DNA of 37,820 bases, from assembly GCA_017541035.1 (NCBI GenBank), contig JAFXZW010000010.1, forward strand, positions 1 to 37,820, read 5' to 3'. Position 1 is the first letter of the stretch; the number at the start of each line of letters is the position of its first letter. The DNA comes from Eubacterium sp. Its GTDB lineage: Bacteria > Bacillota > Clostridia > Lachnospirales > Lachnospiraceae. A program made the translations under genes and the position numbers. This document shows, piece by piece, positions 34,983 through 37,820 of this stretch. The notes beneath the pieces are model-generated. The model was not told the DNA's origin and ran no database searches. It worked only from the letters and a program-made list of their open reading frames with translations.

Positions 34983-36065
34983 ATGGAGCTGTATAAGAAT
35001 TTGAATCAGGCGCTTGAAGATCCGTCCCTTGCCATCATTACCGATCGCATTACCACGCTCAGGGAGCTGAACGGATGCTATATCAGATACAAAGTTCTTC
35101 CGAAGAAGATGAAACGTTTCTCTGATTATTATTCAAATGAATTTCTTGGTTATTCCGTACCCGAAATGTATTTTCTCATAAAAGACAAGCTGAATGCGGA
35201 CAGCTATACCTTTAATGAGCATCAGCTGCCGAATGAAAAATACATGGTTTCGGAGCCGGATCTCTACTACAATGAGGAAAGCTTCAATACCGGAGCTACA
35301 AATATCTGTTTTATCCTCGGCCATTCGGGAAGCGGGAAATCCATGATGGCGCGAACCCTTGAGGGGGATGATATCGATCATATCGAGCTGGACGATCTGC
35401 TTCTTACAAAGGATCATTTCACTCCGGATGAGTTGAAGGACTATTCCGATATGCTCTGCAGTTTTTTCCGGAACGAGGGAGCAAAGTATTATATCGGAAT
35501 TGCTGAAAGAGACAGTATTCCCAAGGAAGAATACGAGGATAAGATTTTTATTGATTTTGTCCGGTTCGCCCTGGACTATGCCAGGCAGCATAAGGAGAAG
35601 AAATATATTATCGAAGGCATCTGGATCTATCTGTATTTCAATGATCCGTCTCAGTTTGCGGATTATGCTGTCTTCATCAAGGGAACCTCTTTCCTGAAGT
35701 CCAAGATCCGGGTGATGAAGCGTGAGATGCAGAGAGACAAGGAAACCCTGAAGGACAGAAAGCTGATGTTCGGAAGAGAAGCAAGGAATTATCTTCTGGA
35801 TGAGGATAAGATCAATGTCTTCCGTGCCTTCTTTGCGAAACAGCCCGGCATCATTGTAAGAAATGAAACAACCGAAACAGACAGAAAAGAGGAATCCGTC
35901 AGAAATGAATTAAACAACATCAACAGATGTTTTGTAAATGCCGATGAGGACGGGATCAGGGATATCCTTGAAAAGACGGAAGCTGATTCCGAGCTCTCCA
36001 ACCTGAATAAATTCCGGATCATCAGAGAATGTCAATCTGCAATATTTGACCTCCGGATCATTTGA
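34983..36065 (+). CDS. P-loop NTPase / kinase-like protein of unknown target
   Basis: 360 residues. An N-terminal ~105-residue region of unknown fold precedes a P-loop domain with Walker A GHSGSGKS (113-120), DIDHIELDDLLL as the likely Asp after strand 2, and IIEGIWIYLYF in the place of Walker B or the substrate loop. The arrangement is that of small kinases and zeta-toxin-like phosphotransferases, but no zeta or nucleoside-kinase signature is clear. The C-terminal ~60 residues are charged and helical. GAGGTGAG precedes the ATG at 34983. Single-gene unit between its own promoter and a terminator that overlaps its last codons. No antitoxin-like partner gene is adjacent. Confidence 0.75.
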   Translation: MELYKNLNQALEDPSLAIITDRITTLRELNGCYIRYKVLPKKMKRFSDYYSNEFLGYSVPEMYFLIKDKLNADSYTFNEHQLPNEKYMVSEPDLYYNEESFNTGATNICFILGHSGSGKSMMARTLEGDDIDHIELDDLLLTKDHFTPDELKDYSDMLCSFFRNEGAKYYIGIAERDSIPKEEYEDKIFIDFVRFALDYARQHKEKKYIIEGIWIYLYFNDPSQFADYAVFIKGTSFLKSKIRVMKREMQRDKETLKDRKLMFGREARNYLLDEDKINVFRAFFAKQPGIIVRNETTETDRKEESVRNELNNINRCFVNADEDGIRDILEKTEADSELSNLNKFRIIRECQSAIFDLRII

Positions 36066-36403
36066 AAAAATGATCCGGAGGCCATTTTTTGTTTCAGAGC
36101 ACAGGATGATTGGGCTGATGGGCATGATTTCGAACCTGAGAAATCCTCTTCATTCAATTGCTTGCAGCCTGCTGCCGTCAATTCTTTTCCATACCTGGAT
36201 CGGCACCAGCCATATTTGTAACTGTCGGTAACATACTTTTGTTCCACGGCATTTTTTATCTCATCAGCTATGGCTTTCTCTTTCGGATCAACCTGGACGT
36301 TATTTTTCTCCTGTTCTTCCACAGGTCTCAGCATTCCATAAACAGAGCTTGCGGACGCAAAGAACATGTACTCTTCTCTTTCCGGTCTGTATTTTCTTGG
36401 CAT
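36032..36403 (-). CDS. Small hypothetical ORF with promoter-like upstream region
   Basis: 123 codons from ATG 36403, which has AAGGAG nine nt upstream and an extended -10 (TGCTATACT) about 110 nt further up. The N-terminal ~65 residues (MPRKYRPEREEYMFFASASS, then VDPKEKAIADEIKNAVEQKYV) look protein-like. The C-terminal half is Cys/Ser-rich and runs through the plus-strand terminator into the neighbouring gene, so it may be a frameshifted or truncated gene. Not a recognised family. Confidence 0.35.
   Translation of the reverse strand: MPRKYRPEREEYMFFASASSVYGMLRPVEEQEKNNVQVDPKEKAIADEIKNAVEQKYVTDSYKYGWCRSRYGKELTAAGCKQLNEEDFSGSKSCPSAQSSCALKQKMASGSFFQMIRRSNIAD
36050..36090 (+). terminator. Terminator of the P-loop kinase-like gene
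   Basis: A 14-bp perfect stem CCTCCGGATCATTT / AAATGATCCGGAGG with loop GAAA and a run of six Ts. The left arm includes the last four codons and the stop of the gene. Confidence 0.92.
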
Positions 36404-36600
36404 GGCTCGTATCTCCTTTCTTATTCCGCTTATATCCTTTGGTGTAGCTACGGCTCACAAAGCCGACCATATGCTGCCGACATGTAACCTGATCAATCCT
36501 TTATTGCCAGTATAGCACAGGAGACGTAACAAAAGCGCAACAAATACTCCCACAAACTTTTTTATGTTATAATAAGTCATATCCCCCGCTTCACACAGGG

Positions 36601-36762
36601 GTGCGCACTGTCGGATACCAAAGGCATCCGGATTGCCTGGACCTGATGGAAATCATTTCGGACAGTGATTTCATATATGATATCTGCCACGTGGATGGGA
36701 AGCTGCAATATATGCTTCCGACAGACCAGACGCAAGTCAACTGCGAGTGTTACAACCAATAG
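36601..36762 (+). CDS. Doubtful 53-residue ORF, possibly a gene fragment
   Basis: The frame VRTVGYQRHPDCLDLMEIIS to YNQ-stop reads like protein (ISDSDFIYDICHVDGKLQY). It follows an extended -10 TGTTATAAT at about 36563-36571. The GTG start has no properly spaced ribosome site and the frame is open further upstream, so it may be the tail of a decayed gene. No family recognised. Confidence 0.25.
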   Translation: MRTVGYQRHPDCLDLMEIISDSDFIYDICHVDGKLQYMLPTDQTQVNCECYNQ

Positions 36763-36809
36763 CGAGTTCACCTGCTTTATTTAGGGAAAAAGAAGGAGAA
36801 AGATGCCAT

Positions 36810-37652
36810 ATGAAAGTCACATATTTCGGAACAACAACCTTGCTTTTTGATGATGGAAAGGATCAGATTCTTTTCGACTGTCATTTCACACGGCCTTCGC
36901 TTCCGGATTATATCCGGAACAAGCCGACAATGTCTGATCAGAAAATGGTGGACCGAATGTTTCACCTGCATAAGATAGAGCGCCTATCGGCCATTTTTAT
37001 ATCTCACTCACACCATGATCATGTAATGGATGCGCCTTATGCAGCGAAAAAGTCGGGTGCGGTGATCTACGGCAGCAGTTCCGTGCTGAATGTGGGCAGA
37101 GGTCAGGATGTACCGGAGGCACAGCTTAAGGAATATTCCGACGGAAGCGAATACACCATCGGTGATTTTCGGATCCGGATCATTAAATCTCTGCATTCCA
37201 AGCCCACCATCCTGAATAACGATCTCGGTGAGACCATTGATGCTCCCCTGAAACAGCCGGCAGGTCTTCGGGAATATAAAGAAGGTGGATCCTATGATTT
37301 CTATATTGAGCATCCGGAGAAAAAGGTACTCATCCGCCCAAGCTTTAACTATATCGAACACCAGCTTGACGGTATCCGGGCAGATGTCCTCTTCCTCGGA
37401 GTAGCCGGTCTTGGCAAAGCAGATCAGGAGACGGAAAAGGCCTTCTTCCGGGAAACAGTAGCAAAGGTAAAACCCGGACTGGTGATTCCCGTTCACTGGG
37501 ATAATTTCTTTTCCCCCTTAAGTAAGCCTGCGAAAGGAATGCCTGCCGTGATTGAAAAAACGGAAAACGTATTTTTCCGCGCAGCAAAATACTGCGAATC
37601 CAAAGGAATCGATTTTATCGTACAGATCCCACGGACTTCGATCCACATCTGA
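36810..37652 (+). CDS. MBL-fold metallo-hydrolase (UlaG-like group)
   Basis: 280 residues. Motif 1 SHSHHDH gives the metal ligands His66, His68, Asp70 and His71. Further likely ligands are His in KSLHSKP and in VIPVHWDNF near the C-terminus. The layout (YFGTTTLLFDDG at the N-terminus, PVHWDN late) resembles the UlaG/YtnP-like lactonase or phosphodiesterase branch, but the substrate cannot be told from sequence. The ATG at 36810 is 11 nt after AAGGAG and begins MKVTYFGTTT as the family does. No signal peptide, so cytoplasmic. Confidence 0.88.
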   Translation: MKVTYFGTTTLLFDDGKDQILFDCHFTRPSLPDYIRNKPTMSDQKMVDRMFHLHKIERLSAIFISHSHHDHVMDAPYAAKKSGAVIYGSSSVLNVGRGQDVPEAQLKEYSDGSEYTIGDFRIRIIKSLHSKPTILNNDLGETIDAPLKQPAGLREYKEGGSYDFYIEHPEKKVLIRPSFNYIEHQLDGIRADVLFLGVAGLGKADQETEKAFFRETVAKVKPGLVIPVHWDNFFSPLSKPAKGMPAVIEKTENVFFRAAKYCESKGIDFIVQIPRTSIHI

Positions 37653-37705
37653 CGAAACGACCGGGGAAAAGACCGAAACGACCGGGGACGGTTCTGGGAT
37701 GCCCC
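37653..37705. repeat. Direct repeat and GGGGACGG element
   Basis: CGAAACGACCGGGGA occurs twice, at 37653-37667 and 37674-37688, starting at the stop codon of the hydrolase gene. It runs into GGGGACGGTTCTGGG (37684-37698), the half-site also found at 5657. The mirror half is incomplete (TGGG-ATG-CCCCA only). The remaining ~115 bases to the window end hold nothing I recognise. Confidence 0.6.
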
Positions 37706-37820
37706 AATGTCATTAAGTTAGTAATCATGTTCATTCATAATAATAGCAGAATAAAGGGGTTGTGAACAGTTTGTTTTAGTTCCAGCCCCCAAAGCGTACG
37801 ATTTGCTTTCCTTTAGACAC

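Noticed and set aside
36577-36771. 64-codon minus-strand ORF before the MBL hydrolase
   Set aside because: No ribosome site or promoter; the plus-strand frame over the same bases looks more protein-like, though itself doubtful.

Overview
The window looks like a chromosomal segment of an anaerobic Firmicute, most probably of the Lachnospiraceae or a related Clostridia family. The reasons are the gene set (type III glutamine synthetase, an Amt-PII fusion, the TIGR03905-type TSCPD protein, SdpR/SdpI, a large coiled-coil FtsX-type permease), strong AGGAGG ribosome sites, and TTGACA/TATAAT promoters. No rRNA, tRNA, CRISPR array, integrase or intact transposase was seen. Taxonomy is inferred from gene content only.

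Layout. Positions 1-7728 hold a minus-strand ammonium-assimilation block: amt-PII fusion, glnN, then gltB, which runs off the left edge. amt and gltB each have a strong promoter and a structured leader with a related GGCG-type hairpin. Positions 7767-10336 hold luxS followed by a CbbX/EccA-type AAA+ ATPase with a Gln/Gly/Tyr-rich repeat tract. A divergent AmrS-like radical SAM gene follows (10490-11416). Positions 11526-13534 hold an Lsa-type ABC-F gene behind a roughly 430-nt leader with a micro-ORF, a possible antiterminator and an intrinsic terminator.

Positions 14005-18738 hold the most unusual unit: a minus-strand operon encoding an amino-acid permease (APC) fused to a GGDEF diguanylate cyclase, a TAXI-type substrate-binding lipoprotein, and a GltS-type glutamate symporter. 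Its predicted 5' leader is almost entirely a cluster of perfect palindromes. There is no TRAP permease beside the TAXI protein. The arrangement suggests amino-acid (perhaps glutamate) uptake and sensing linked to c-di-GMP.

Positions 18871-25196 hold small accessory genes: a zinc-ribbon protein, a DUF3137 protein, two VOC paralogues, a transglutaminase-like protein, sdpRI, a PLDc_N-type membrane protein and a GNAT. They are interspersed with a SpoIIE/PP2C phosphatase remnant and a long palindromic element. Positions 25214-32352 hold an orphan 614-residue protein and an operon of a TIGR02206 membrane protein, a MacB-type ATPase (UUG start) and a 1200-residue coiled-coil permease. Positions 32685-37820 hold an NhaC antiporter fused to a GNAT domain, a truncated LacI-type sensor remnant, a P-loop kinase-like protein, two doubtful small ORFs, an MBL-fold hydrolase and a GGGGACGG-type repeat that also occurs between amt and glnN.
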